Of a DNA stretch of 64,000 nt, positions 1 to 11,459 are shown in pieces. Below the pieces are notes generated by a model. That model ran no database searches. It was not told the origin of the DNA and saw nothing but the letters and a program-made list of their open reading frames with translations. Position numbers and translations under genes: made by a program. The DNA comes from Pohlia nutans. Lineage: Eukaryota; Streptophyta; Bryopsida; Bryales; Mniaceae. The DNA lies in assembly GCA_022496805.1 (NCBI GenBank), contig CM040097.1:18652072-18716071 (forward strand), in the 5' to 3' direction. How positions within the stretch are numbered: the first letter of the stretch is position 1; the number at the start of each line of letters is the position of its first letter.

Positions 1-1256
1 GCTATGTCTCTGTTAAAATCTCCACATAATATGTATGTGTGGTTTGGATGTGCTATGATTTGTTGTGTTATTTGTTGTTGTATTATTGTAATATATTGAA
101 TATCTTCTAAGTGGGAGGGCATGTACATGTGTAGAATTAGCCAAGGTTGTAAAGGTGCATTTTTTATTTGTATAATTTGTAAGTATGGCAAGATTTCAGC
201 TGGGGTAGGTAGTATGGTGATATTTCCTGGGTATGCATATTTGTTATTTATTAGAGTGAGGAGTCCGCCTCTTGCAGGGGTATACGGCATTCTTTGATGC
301 ATGCATCTTGTTAATGCGTGTGTGTTGTTGAAGATTAATTTGTATTTTGGGAATAGGTTTTGTATATATTTTGTTGATTTTGTTGCGGTTAGTTTGGTTT
401 CTTGTATTGTGATAATCGCTGGGTTTGTTGTGGTGTTTGAGATTAAGTTTTGTAGGCTTAGTAGGGCTGTGTTTAAAGATGAGGCATTCCATGTAATGAT
501 GTGTGTGTTGTGGTTCGTTGTTTGTGACTCTTGGGTTTGCGGTAATGGTATATTAGATAGTGGGGGAGGGTGTGAATATTCATTTATAGGTTCATTGCAT
601 TTGAGAGATTCTATTAGTAAATTTTCGGGTAGGTATGGAAATTTGTTTGTTAGTATTTGCAGGTTTGGTGGATTATTGTTTTGTTTGATAAAATCATATA
701 GTTGTTTATGAATGGTATTAGGGGGGTTAATTAGGTTTTGGTTGGTGTTTTTAAATTCTGTGTATGGGTGTGGGTTTAAGATGTGCCGTTCGGGGAGGTT
801 TTGAAGAAGTGCCATTTTCTCAAGGAGTATTGTTGTCCAGTCTGGATCAGGTGTTTGTATTAATTGATGGTCACATGTTTCTAGTAGTGGACTTATCGTG
901 GTAATGAGTGCGTATAACATGCGAGGAGGTGGGTGGTGTTGGTTTTCGTTTATATATTTTGAGAGGTGTGGGTAATCTGTAGATGTTTCTGGGTGGTTTG
1001 GGTGTGTTGTTTTTAAACAAGGGGCAAACTTTTGTGCTAAATGTTGATATTCTGGATGTAGTTTTATTGTGCATGGTATAAAATATGTTTTGCTCTTATT
1101 TTTATGTGATGGTGGGTACGTTTTAAGTATGTTTGGCATTGGACCTGGGTTGGTTTCGATGTCACCGCAAAGGAGAAGTAGAAGTTTTGAGAAATGGTTA
1201 TTTTTATAGTTTGATATGGTGATAATTTCGTTTCTGTTAGGAAGGTGTTGTTGCCT
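1..1256 (-). mobile_element. LINE (non-LTR retrotransposon) ORF with 2A-like motif and AP endonuclease, 3' part outside window
   Basis: Read on the minus strand, the frame from 1256 to base 1 has no stop: 39 codons, then 379 codons from the ATG at 1139, running off the window. Codons 25-39 read LLLLLCGDIETNPGP (1184-1140), a perfect 2A ribosome-skipping motif (D-x-E-x-N-P-G-P) after a Leu run. After about 210 uncharacterised residues comes an exonuclease-endonuclease-phosphatase (LINE EN) domain: THIITWNASSLN, then AIITIQETKL (catalytic Glu), PARGGLLTL, and at the edge ILCGDFNRDI. Known: EN nicks target DNA for target-primed reverse transcription, and 2A motifs occur near the start of some LINE proteins. 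The reverse transcriptase should lie to the left of the window. The coding strand is A/C-rich, as in many LINEs. There is no in-frame ATG between the upstream TGA (1257-1259) and the 2A motif, so the true start is unclear. The long open frame suggests a young copy. Confidence 0.88.
1140..1184 (-). other. 2A-like ribosome-skipping peptide motif
   Basis: The frame reads five Leu, Cys, then GDIETNPGP, directly followed by Met-Pro-Asn. In known 2A peptides the ribosome fails to join Gly to the last Pro, releasing the upstream peptide and continuing from Pro. Here the released piece would be a short hydrophobic leader. The motif match is exact; activity is inferred. Confidence 0.85.
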
Positions 1257-1803
1257 TCATACATTGACTTCCTATGTTTTTCATCCCTTTCTATTGAGAC
1301 ATGCGGTTCCTAAAGTTGCAATTGCGTTTCATCCCTTTCGACATGGGCTCTATTTCCATCTTAAACCTCAAATTTTTCTACAAAGTGGACTCTTATTATG
1401 AAACCGCTCAGTGAAACCGAGGGGATAATTTTACATCAACAAAAAGAAAAAAAAATATCCTACATGAATCAATGGCATAATATTATGATAGGGCAACTAT
1501 TATTTATCACAATGTACATACAAACTTGTATGCTTACTTCTCCATTAATTTTTTGGATCTTACGTTTCTAACATTTTCAAGATCATAATGTTTAAAGAGG
1601 TGCAACGAGTGCAAAAAAATGTATTAAGGGAGTAATAAAAAATGGATACAAAGTTATTTGCATTTTCTACCAAAACATCAAGTCATTCAAAACACCCATG
1701 CACAACCAACTGAGTAATACTCGTTGTGCTATACTATATGGCTATTGCTACTACATAATGCCTGCAGCTCATAGTACCATGTGTCTCATATGATATACTA
1801 AAC
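1257..1803. other. LINE 5' flank, no gene seen
   Basis: This is the 5' side of the minus-strand LINE. Two copies of the 13-mer GAAAGGGATGAAA (minus strand, near 1285 and 1335) could belong to its 5' UTR. From about 1430 the sequence is plain AT-rich DNA with no coding signal. Confidence 0.4.
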
Positions 1804-2244
1804 CTATTGATATGCATGTAAATCATTCTGCAAACGTCCATTGTCCATTTCTTCCAATTGTAGTGCAATATACTCCACCAAATGCGGTTTTGCCTCTGTT
1901 GGAATTTTGATCTTTGGCTCCGTCAGCTCGCTATGCACTCGCACATTATTCTCTTGTACAAGCCCACCCCTTGTTTTTACCGGCATGTTTTTCCATGAGA
2001 ATATAGCCGCGTCTTTGACAACCCATTTGTGTCCCTCACCATATGGCTCTTACAATGCTTCTATGCAATTCATATACCTTGTTCTACTAGATCCCCGTTC
2101 GTCTTGCATTTCCCGTCCTCTCATGGGCCAATACCATACAACCTGCATCTTCGCAGCCCATCTGCCTTGTCCAAACTCTAGCACCTTCCCCACATAGAAC
2201 GATAAACTCAGTGTACGTGGCACTGACACGGTTAGTAGTTCCAA
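1804..2244 (-). pseudogene. Unrecognised decayed open frame
   Basis: One minus-strand frame runs from 2244 to 1804 with a single internal TAA at 2050-2052. The predicted text looks protein-like (VGKVLEFGQGRW, VVWYWPMRG, HKWVVKDAAIFSWKN, PVKTRGG) and Trp-rich, as in some transposon-encoded proteins. I do not recognise the family. It may be one exon of a transposon gene; the one stop suggests recent decay or a misplaced intron. Confidence 0.35.
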
Positions 2245-3379
2245 AATTCATGGAATACAAATGGCAATCTCACAGTACTTAGAAAAAGGATCCAAATGAA
2301 CATAATATTTGGTTCCAATATTCAAAAGTGTGCTCTTCTACACTCCAGTATTATGCTCTATACATTCTAATATTATATTTATTTCCCTGTTTATAAATCA
2401 AAACATTAAAAACATAGGATGCCAAAATAAATTAGAAAATGAACAAATGTTTGAAGAAAAGAAAGAAAGAAAATTAGAAGAGAAGAGAAGAGAAGAGAGA
2501 AATTTAAATATAAATTATTTATCTTGTAAAAATTGAAATTTCAAAAGAGACCTAGGAAAAAGGAATTATTTTAATAAAAACAAAAGATACCAAAAAAAAC
2601 ATTAGGAAAACAAAAACTACTAAACACAAAACAAAAACCCCAAAAAAACAAAACAAGAAAATTAAATGAAAACGAAAAAAAAAAGTTAAATTAATTTTCT
2701 TAATAATAAAATAAAATTAAAAAATTAAAAAATGTAAATAAATAAATAAAAGCAGCTGAGACCCGCAGGCCGCAAGGCTTGCTTTGGCTAGCTAAAGGCC
2801 AACAACCTTGACTACGGCCTTGGGTAGCCAACGGCCTTGGATGGCCAAGGGCCACGGCGTTGGCTGCCCTTGCCAACCCTGTGGAGCTCCGCGGGGTTGG
2901 CAGGCGCGTCTTTTGGGAGGGTGCGCCCAACTGTGAAATGAGTTTTTTAAAAGCCCATTCATGGAATTCCTAGTATTTAATTTCCACCCATCTCATGTTT
3001 TACACATTTCACATTTCACCTCTCAAAGGTAATGCTCTCACTACTTCTTTTTTGCAGATGACACTAGGTAGGGTTGTAATGCTCAATATATAGGCATTCT
3101 AGGATGTATAGGTGATATTCTCATCACCAAAAAAATTTAAATGCATATCTACGATGATTTTAACCTTGTGTTTTATAAATTTTTGTAGACATGTTTGATT
3201 GGAGCGAACGTCATGACGAATAACAAGTCGAGGTAAGCATTATTCCAAGAAATCCATTTGTTTGTAAAAACATATCATTCATATGTTGTTTTCACATCGA
3301 ATCATTTGATCTTACTTTTAATTACATATAGTTATGTATAATCACATTTTGAAAATCTAACTTGAATTGAACAAATACG
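2245..3379. other. AT-rich spacer with a GC-rich patch
   Basis: Positions 2440-2740 are A-rich low-complexity sequence (GAAAG and AACAAAA runs). Positions 2750-2940 form a sharp GC-rich patch made of short GGCCTTGG, GGCCAA and AAGGCC words. No convincing gene is present. The patch may be a relic of an element end. Confidence 0.4.
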
Positions 3380-4610
3380 CATCAGCTGTTAAATTTAACA
3401 TATTTAGTCCTAGGAACTCAAATTTCTCATAAATTTCTCTAATTCAAATGACAAACTCTACTTTAGGGTCCCTAGAGATTAGGGGAACCAAATTTCATGT
3501 TGGGTGTCAATAATTTCTCTTTAAAGCTGCTAAATATAGCATAATATACCATACATGATTAATTTGATATAAATTTCTGCAATTCTAAAGAAAAAACAAC
3601 ACATTAGGTCCCTAAAGGTTGGGGGCATCCAAATTTCATATTTGGTTCCGATATTTATAGTCAAAGCTGCTAAATTTAGTAGATTTTGCCATATATGCTC
3701 AAATTTGATGTAGATTTTTGCATTTCGAAAGACAAACATCATGTTAGGGCCCCCAGAGGTTAGGGGCATCCAAATTTGATGTTGGGTTCTGAGATTCATA
3801 GTCAATAGTTGCTTAATTTAGCATATTTTGTCTTACATGCTCAAATTTGATGTAGATTTCCACAATTCGAAAGACAAACACCACGTTAGGACCCGAAAGG
3901 TTAGGGGCACCCAAATTTGATGTTGAGTTTTAAGACTTATAGACAAAAGCAACTAAATTTGGTTGATTTTGTCATACGTGTTCAAATTTGATGTAGATTT
4001 CCGCATTGGAAAGACAAACATCATGTTGGGGCCTTTAGAGGTCAGGGGCAGCCAAATTTGATGTTGGTTCCGAGATTTATAGTCAAAAATGCTAAATGTA
4101 GTAGATTTTGCCATACATGTTCAAATTTGATATAGATTTCCGCATTTTGAAAGACAAACACTATGTTAGGGCCCCTAGAGGTTAGGGGCACCCAAATGTA
4201 ATGTTGGGTTCCGAGATTTGTAGTCAAAACTAAATTTAGCATATTTTGCTATACATGCTCAAATTCGTTGTAGATTTTCCGAATTCGAAAGACAAACTCC
4301 ATATTAGGGTCTCTAGAGGTTACGAGCATCCAAATTTGATATTGTGTTCTAAGATTTATAGACAAAAGCTGCTATGTTTAGTAGATTTTTCCATACATGT
4401 TCAAATTTGATGTAGATTTTCGCATTTCGAAAGACAAATACCATGTTAGGGCCCTTAGAAGTTAGGTTCACCCAAATTTCATATTGGGTTCCAAAGTTTA
4501 TAATTAAAAGCAACTAAATTTAGCATATTTTGCAATGCACACACGAATTTGCTGCGGATTTATGTGATTTGAAAGCAATACAGAACATTACAGTCTCTAG
4601 GGAGTACTGG
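3380..4610. repeat. Tandem array, about nine ~140-bp units
   Basis: The anchor word GAAAGACAAAC recurs near 3727, 3867, 4007, 4146, 4285 and 4426 (spacing 139-141), with more diverged units near 3441, 3585 and 4570. Each unit holds GTTAGGGCCCCTAGAGGTTA-like text, ATCCAAATTTGATGTTGGG-like text, then TTTGCCATACATGCTCAAA-like text. Frames through it are inconsistent and carry stops, so it is satellite-like rather than coding. Confidence 0.9.
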
Positions 4611-5839
4611 CTTTGGAATTTCATCTCGGATTTTTTAAATTATAGAAAAGATTTGGTAAATGTAGTTGTTTAGTTGAAGAAGTCCAAATTTGATTTAGAT
4701 TTGTTCAATTGACATTGACAGATCATTGTATGACGCTTGGAGTTGATGGATTATACCATGACCTCGAGGGAGTGAAGTATTGTCGTTTGGGAGAAGAAGA
4801 TATTAACTACACATATGAGCAGGTCGTAGTAGAGTAGTAGTACAGTAGTACAGATGGAGAAAGTATTTAAGGGAGATCCCTTTGATGTAGTAGGATAGTG
4901 TAAATATTATTTACTTTATAGTGTGTGCCTTCATTTTTATATGAAAAGACGCATTTTGTTTTGATTTTCTATCAAATAGTGATAAAACAGTATTGCACGT
5001 TATGTTTAATTTTCTTTTAATTCATGGAAAATTCAATATGAATGAATGTGTTGTTGCTATTCAAAAATTGAGAATATATGAAATTCTAAGGGAGTAAAAT
5101 TTCAAAAAAGTGCAAATTTTGCACCGTAGTGGCCATCGGACAATGCACTTGGCCAAGTGCAAAAATTGCTAATTTGGTGTTAATAAGAACTTGATTCCCA
5201 TCATTTAAAAAATCACCACATAGACAAAGGACAAACTCCTTTATGTTCAAGAATGTTACATGACTTCTGTGCAACTTCAAAGGAGTTTGAAATCAGTTTA
5301 AATGAGTCAATGCATGATTGAGATTATTAAGAAATCTAAGACAAACAAGGCATGTTTACTTCAAACTTTGAGAGTTTTGTTAAGAAACGTTGAATCAGTA
5401 GCACAAAAAACATCAATTTTTTATATATTGGGGCTAGTATGATTTTTAGGTTTTTCACCACCTTTGAGTGTGGATTGCTACCCAACTTTTGGAAAGGAGA
5501 AATTAATGACTTTTTACTAAAATTTAAGCAAATCAAGTTGACTATCAACACTAGATGTTCCAAAATGACATGTTTCACATGAAGATTATTTTCTCACATC
5601 TTCATGTACAATGCAATAATGTACATTAAAATTCATAAAATAACATTGGCAACATGCTGCAAACTTGCCACATATTGTATCATTTTCTAATTTTGTATAA
5701 CAATCTTCTTATGAAATTATTAGGCTACCATATTTTAAATGACTTCTCACATTTTTCAAAGGGTGACAAAAGGTGGGATAGTAAGGATAATCAAGATTGT
5801 TAAACTTTGTACATGTATTATAGTATGACTAAGTCACTT
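4611..5839. other. AT-rich spacer, no gene seen
   Basis: No protein-like frame, RNA gene or strong repeat was recognised here. Short open frames occur but lack protein character. Confidence 0.4.
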
Positions 5840-6071
5840 TTAACCCTTGAACGGCCTGAAAGCCCTTTGCAACCATATAGTATATTCTGTATTCGGTGGT
5901 ATTTCATCAAAATAAAAATGAGCAAATACTTTTCAGTACAAAGTAAAATCAATAATCATAATAACATGTATGTAACAATATATCACAATTCATGTATTAA
6001 ACCACAATTGAACAATTATAAGGCTAAATACGGGTTGTAGAAAGGGATCCCAAGGGCCTTTTGAGGGCTAA
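5840..6071. mobile_element. Candidate TTAA-flanked MITE, 232 bp
   Basis: The left end reads TTAACCCTTGAACGGCC. The reverse complement of the right end reads TTAGCCCTCAAAAGGCC. The ends are similar but imperfect and belong to the family of short CCC-start elements in this window. No coding capacity. Confidence 0.4.
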
Positions 6072-6212
6072 AGTGCTTAGTAATCATTTACAATCTTATT
6101 AGCATTGACAATATTCTCTCTACTGTAAGAGCAAACTTAGAGTGTTTAGTAATCATTTGCAGTCTTGAGGCTTTGTTCATCTCTACCCCTTGAGCAATGT
6201 TTCTTCGGTTTA

Positions 6213-6835
6213 TCACAACCTCAAGCTTGTAGAAACAATGGTTACCTCCGATGCTGCAGAATGAGTTACGTACTTACTATAATTCGTTGAATTGACACTT
6301 GGTGTGATGCTGATATGAGATAAATCATCTGTTAACATTAGGGACGAACTGAAATGAATAAGAAATGCACCATGCCTGAAAACATGCTTAATTCCTGGTT
6401 GCTCTAGTTCAGCATCTTGTCGACAAAGCTCGTTCAGCACGGCGTCCTTGCTGTATTGTTTCTTAATCTCCCAGAACCCGGGCTGGGCGCTACTGTTCTT
6501 CTCCACTTTCTCTTGATTCTCAAAGAAAATGGCTTGGGATTTATGGTCCTTCCACACCATCCTTCGGTACTTTTCTTCCTCGAAAGTTCCTGGCAATCGA
6601 AGTGACAGATTAATTAATTAATTAGAAGACACCTCGACCAGAGTCACTTAGCTTCTTCACTGAACGCTTCTAAAGACCAATTCAGAGAGAATGATTTCTT
6701 GAACAGAAAGAATTACGCACCTGAAAATACCAGTCGGTACACATGTACAACCTTCTTCTGTCCAATGCGGAATGCACGATGAATGGCCTGTCGTATCACA
6801 GCGGGATTCCAAAGAGTGGGGAATTCTTCATGATC
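6213..6835 (-). pseudogene. SNF2-family helicase C-terminal fragment (CLSY/DRD1-like)
   Basis: Two exons are visible. Exon A (about 6835-6721) encodes LWNPAVIRQAIHRAFRIGQ then KKVVHVYRLVFS, which is SNF2 helicase motif VI with its arginines. Intron 6720-6590 has GT/AG ends, and exon B starts at 6589 with GTFEEEKYRRMVWKDH. The joined order and the TFEEEKYRRMVWK segment match the end of plant CLSY/DRD1-type remodelers, which recruit RNA polymerase IV or V for RNA-directed DNA methylation. The similarity fades around 6340 and the frame stops at 6213. I found no ATPase motifs I-V upstream, so this is a truncated copy or the last exons of a gene with very distant 5' exons. Confidence 0.7.
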
Positions 6836-7029
6836 TTTCCTTTTGATTACGCAATGGCTTAGGTGGTGAACGCTTCGGCTTTGATGGTAACTTCATCATT
6901 TTTGTCGTCCGCCATTCTGAACCGTCTTTTGGAGTTTCAATTTTAATTGGAATTGCCATTTGATAATCACGTTGATGATTTTTGTTCACGTGGTAGCGGA
7001 ATTAGACCACTCAGCTCATTACACACAAG

Positions 7030-7590
7030 AATCATGTTGCACAAAAAAAAAAATTAAAAAACAACACAGAAAGTAAACACCAAACATAAAAACAAATCCA
7101 AAAAAATTAAAAAAATGAAAACAAAATATTAAAAACCAAACAGAATAAAACTACAAAAAAAAAAAGAGAGAACAGAAAATAAAAACCAAACCAAAAAGGG
7201 AATAAATAACAAAAACTAAAAATTAAACATAAAATAAAAATCGGGACAATAACTAAAAAACCAATACAAAACAGAAATTTAAAAACAAAACAATAACTAT
7301 AAAACAAAACAACATCAAAAATTAAAAACAAAACACGAGATTAAAATCTTAAACAAAATAAAAAGCAAAACAACAAACAAAATAAAAATAAGAAACCAAA
7401 CAAACAAAACACCAAATAGAACAGAAAACCGAACACAAAAAAACCGAACAAAACAAAAAAACCAAACAAGACAAAAAAGAATTCAAAAAACTTTTCATAG
7501 AAAAACAAAAGAAAACAAGAAATAAACCGAAAACAAAACAAAAACCAAACGAAAAGCAATACAAAAACAAACAAAAAAGACTTACAAGAT
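7030..7590. repeat. A/C-rich low-complexity tract (AAAACAAAAACC)
   Basis: About 550 bases consist of degenerate AAAAC and AAACC words. The Phe-rich frames on the minus strand are a by-product of this composition and are not taken as genes. Confidence 0.8.
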
Positions 7591-9260
7591 CTGTGAAGGC
7601 TTTGATTCGCTTGAAGGATTTTCAAAAGTGTGAAGAATGCGTATAGAATGTGGCATTTATACTTCAATACTGGAAATTAATGGAGGTTTCCATTAACTTA
7701 AGAGTAAGTAGTGGTAGACAATAATCGCGCACTAATTTGATGACACGTGGCATGGCAAAGAATGTACTCCAATCACAAACTAGTTTGAGAACAGTGGTGC
7801 ACACTCCTTGTCAACCGAGTCAGTAGCCAACAAGCCTATATTAAAACAAGGCCCCGTGGCTGTCTGTATGTGCTAGAACTGATGAGCTAGACTCTGACAC
7901 GGGGCAATCTACTTGTACATGTCCAAATTAATGTCGAATAACTGGAATAATTGGACAATACAACCTCTATAAGTATAACAAACATAAACTTCCCTTTTGT
8001 CAATATTAACTGTAAACTCACATTATGTCCAGAGAGGAAATATGGAAAGATGGTGCCATATGTAAATGTTAGCTTTGACTTCGCATCTGCTTCACGATTC
8101 CGACACAAAATTACTTTGGACTTACCTAGGTTTGGCAGATGGAGGATGATCAAGTGAGATTGGAATGTCCTTATGAGTCATCCTTTCAAAGACTTGACAA
8201 TCTGATTGCCTACTTCCTTCCTGTAGCATCCTTTATAACTCTTGATTCTGCACACCAGTCACTCTTATGAAGGATGAGGTTCCAAAGGCACTTCCAGCTT
8301 TTTAAGTATGCAATATAGCAAATAACAGCTCCAATACAAATCCACATTAACCAAATTGGGGTCGTAGTATAACTTGCAGGACGCCCTGAACATGATATTA
8401 AAGTAAAAGGAAAGCATGGCCAAGTAGTGACGTTATTGAATACCTTAGAGCGAGGAACATAATGCGATGAAAGCTGGAGTGACATGGACAATTGCTGAAT
8501 ATCCATGGTCGTCTCTCGCACCTGATCTTCTTGTAAATCGTGAGGGAGCAACATCTTGCGTAAAAAGAAAACAAGTAGTAGCATGACCATGATAAAGAGA
8601 CAGACATTACATCATGTGACGAGGACACAGTAGATTGAAGAATGAGTGCACGGGTTCGCTAAAAACCTGGACATTGAGTTTGGCAGATGGAAGCTGAGTT
8701 ACACTTTGCGGTAAGTTTAGTCGGATGAGATCTAAGTGCTGTAATTTGGTCCTGATCTCTGCAACGAGCTTCAATTTCATCCTCCACTTGTTGCTAATTT
8801 CTCAAGCTCGTGGGTCAATTCTTGCAGCTGTGTACATGAATACCACATAACGATTACGGTCGCCTCGCTACAAATTTTAACGAAAATATGCAAACTGGTT
8901 ACTTCACACGTACTTCACACAGACTTAAATATCAAGCAAGTGACTGGCATTAGCTAGTTAAAAGGATTTGCGACAATAACGTTCCATCAGGTGAAAAGGA
9001 GAAAAGCAAACCACTGGGGTTGCAAGCAAGCAATGCTGGTGCTGATGACGAAGAGCGATGGCTATAGCGAAACAGAGCTCTAGTTGCCTGCAACGAGGCT
9101 GGCGTTTCCATGAACCACTTCGCCCGTCAAATCCCAGCAAAACTCGTGTCCAGCTGGACATGCCACCTCGGATTCATTTGATCGGTGCTCTCGTTACCTT
9201 TCTCCACCCGTACACCTTGACGAAGCCTTCTTTTTCTTTGTTGAGAAATAACTCCAATTA
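7591..9260 (-). other. Weak exon-like frames on minus strand, unrecognised
   Basis: A 126-codon minus-strand frame (8210-8590) ends in a membrane-like stretch. A frame near 9100-9190 contains ACPAGHEFCWDL, which resembles the Cys/His core of RBR-type ubiquitin ligases (HEFCW). A third patch near 8700-8830 reads coil-like (ELTHELEKLA). These could be pieces of a decayed gene, but I cannot join them by splice sites. No function is claimed. Confidence 0.2.
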
Positions 9261-9859
9261 ATTCTCTTTTTTATTAGCTCTTACAGAAGGTTTCCGAATT
9301 TATAAATAACTGATTGTTTTTATTTTTTAACCTTATAATATCAAAGTAATTTGCATGCTAAAATGTTAGGCACATACTATTTATGTCATGGATGATGTGT
9401 GCAAAAGGATTTTCATAATAACATTTCTCTATTAGTAACAATTCATTGTCAAAGTGGTTTGAAAATTGAGAAAATTAAACCCAGGATTAAGCCCCTCAGA
9501 TTGGGTATATATTCTTTAAGGGTGAATTTTGATACTAACATTGAACTGTAACTGCCTAACCGACCATATTTAGTCCTTCCAAAATTTCGGAATTACCAAA
9601 ATCTCAACAAACTTTAGACATCCATAAATTTTGCAAAAATAACAATTTTTTAGCGTGATTATTTTCCGCTTGAAGATATTGAAACATGTTCTCTACTTCT
9701 ACACTTGGAACATCTTCTAAAAGTCAAACGATAGTTGATTGACTTTTCTGTCCTTCATGGTCCACAGATCCGGGTGCTTACAAGGCAAATTACCTTTTGC
9801 ATGTTCTACTCAATAATATTCCAAAAGTTCGACAAACACCCCCCACCGCTACAAGAACT

Positions 9860-10680
9860 GATCTCTAGTACTGAATCTCTAGCACTTAGCTCCGAGTTGG
9901 AAATTTCCTCAAACTCCAAAAAAGAAGATTGAATGGTTGATTTCGCTACCCACAAATTTTTTGTAACTTACTCCGTAAAAGATGATTCACTTGAATCGTC
10001 GGAAATTTCCTCTAACTCCCAAATAGAAGGTTCTCCAGTTCTTTCTCTAGCTTGTGATGGTTGTGCCCTTTGTAAAGTTTCCACAAGCTCATCGGACACT
10101 AAAGGAGTTCTTCGACAGAGTTCACTCAAGAGTCTTTGGTGCTCCTTCATATTCCTCTTGCACCAAAAGAGAAGAAGTTCTCTTACTTTGAAGAGTTTCC
10201 GTTAACACAAAAAGAGAAGGGTCTTCGTTTCTTTCACTAGCTTGTGATGGCCGCGCCCTCTTGGAAGCTCTTACACACTCATTGGACACCAAAGGAAAAT
10301 CTCCTAATTTGGTAGAGTTGACTCGGAGTCTTTGGAGCTTGTTCAGATTTCTCTCGTTCAAAAAGAGAAGAATTTATAATTCTCTCAGGAGTTTCCAGTA
10401 ATGCCAAAGGTGAAGGCTCCTCGTTTCTTTTACTAGCTTGTGATGGCTCTACCCTCTTTGAAGCTCCCACACGTCCACCGGTCACCAAAGAAGCTCCCTC
10501 AACTTGATGAGGTTCACTCGAAGTCTTTGGAGCTCCTTCAGATCCCTCTTGGACCAAAAGAGAAGAATTTCCCTTTCCTTCAAGTGTTTTCATTGACTGC
10601 GGCCTCTTTCGAGCTTGGTCACGTCTCTCTGCAAAATTTGGTACATAAATAGGGTAGTTGTCATCCATGTGGTGTATCCC
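9860..10680. repeat. Tandem repeat, ~190-196 bp units, about 3.5-4 copies
   Basis: The anchor AGCTTGTGATGG recurs with its last ten bases at 10051, 10241 and 10437. On the minus strand units read like PSQASKRNEEPS, SSLLVQEGSEGAPKT and similar text. Spacings of 190 and 196 are not multiples of three, and the protein text moves to a different frame in successive units. The array is therefore a decayed coding repeat or a chance-open satellite, not one intact gene. Confidence 0.7.
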
Positions 10681-10686
10681 AAACAA

Positions 10687-11440
10687 AGCTCAATACTATG
10701 CATTTAAACATAATAACAGTGCAACCAAAACGCATATAAAACTAATTGGCATGTATCTAAATAGATGGCACGATAAAAATAAAAAATAATCTCGTTTAGG
10801 TTCATTTAGCTTGAACATTAAAGAGATTACAAAAACAAATACAAGTAATTGAATATGAGAAGACTTCTAGGATCTTAGAATGCATAATTGTATCTTTTCT
10901 TTTAAACATTCATGATTGGGAAAATCCTTTTGTTTTAGAAACAATAAAAATGTATATAAAGAAGTAAAAACTTACTTGCCATGGTTGTTGGAAAGTTGTT
11001 TCAATTCCCACTTTCAATGTTTAAAGGTCTAAAGAGGATTGTTGTTTTCCTGTAAAACATTCACCAAGTAAACATAGCAAATTGTGTAGATTAGAGACAT
11101 TAGGAATTGTAAAGGAACTTCTCTAAATAATTTTCATTGATCCTACTCGTAAGTGCCATTTTCCTAATTGACAAAAAAATGAGGAAATTTTAAGACATAC
11201 CAACCACTATATTTTTCTATTCTAAATTGTTTTATATGAAAAAGTCCATTAGTAAAAACTAGAATCTATATTGGTGACAACGTAATTAGTGAATTATATT
11301 AATAAAAAAGCAACCAATGACATTTGACGCTAGCATCCTTTAATATGCTGAAAAGTGTTAGGTAATGTGCCAAAGAGTAAGCATGGACATAAAGAGTGAG
11401 TAGCAGAAGCATAAAGAATAAGCTAAAGTGCAAAAAACAT
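10687..11440. other. AT-rich spacer, no gene seen
   Basis: No protein-like frame, RNA gene or clear repeat was seen. Confidence 0.4.
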
Positions 11441-11459
11441 CATTTCTAAAACAACATGA

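Noticed and set aside
301..711. 136-codon frame on the plus strand
   Set aside because: It is the shadow of the LINE frame on the minus strand, which has the real motifs.
1280..1350. Two copies of a TTTCATCCCTTTC-type word that resemble a CRISPR repeat
   Set aside because: Only two copies, no regular spacers, and the setting is a eukaryotic LINE 5' flank.
3530..4242. Minus-strand frames across the 140-bp repeats
   Set aside because: Units drift in frame and carry stops; the pattern is that of a satellite.
7107..7667. Phe/Leu-rich frames that look like membrane proteins
   Set aside because: They come from an AAAAC-rich low-complexity tract.
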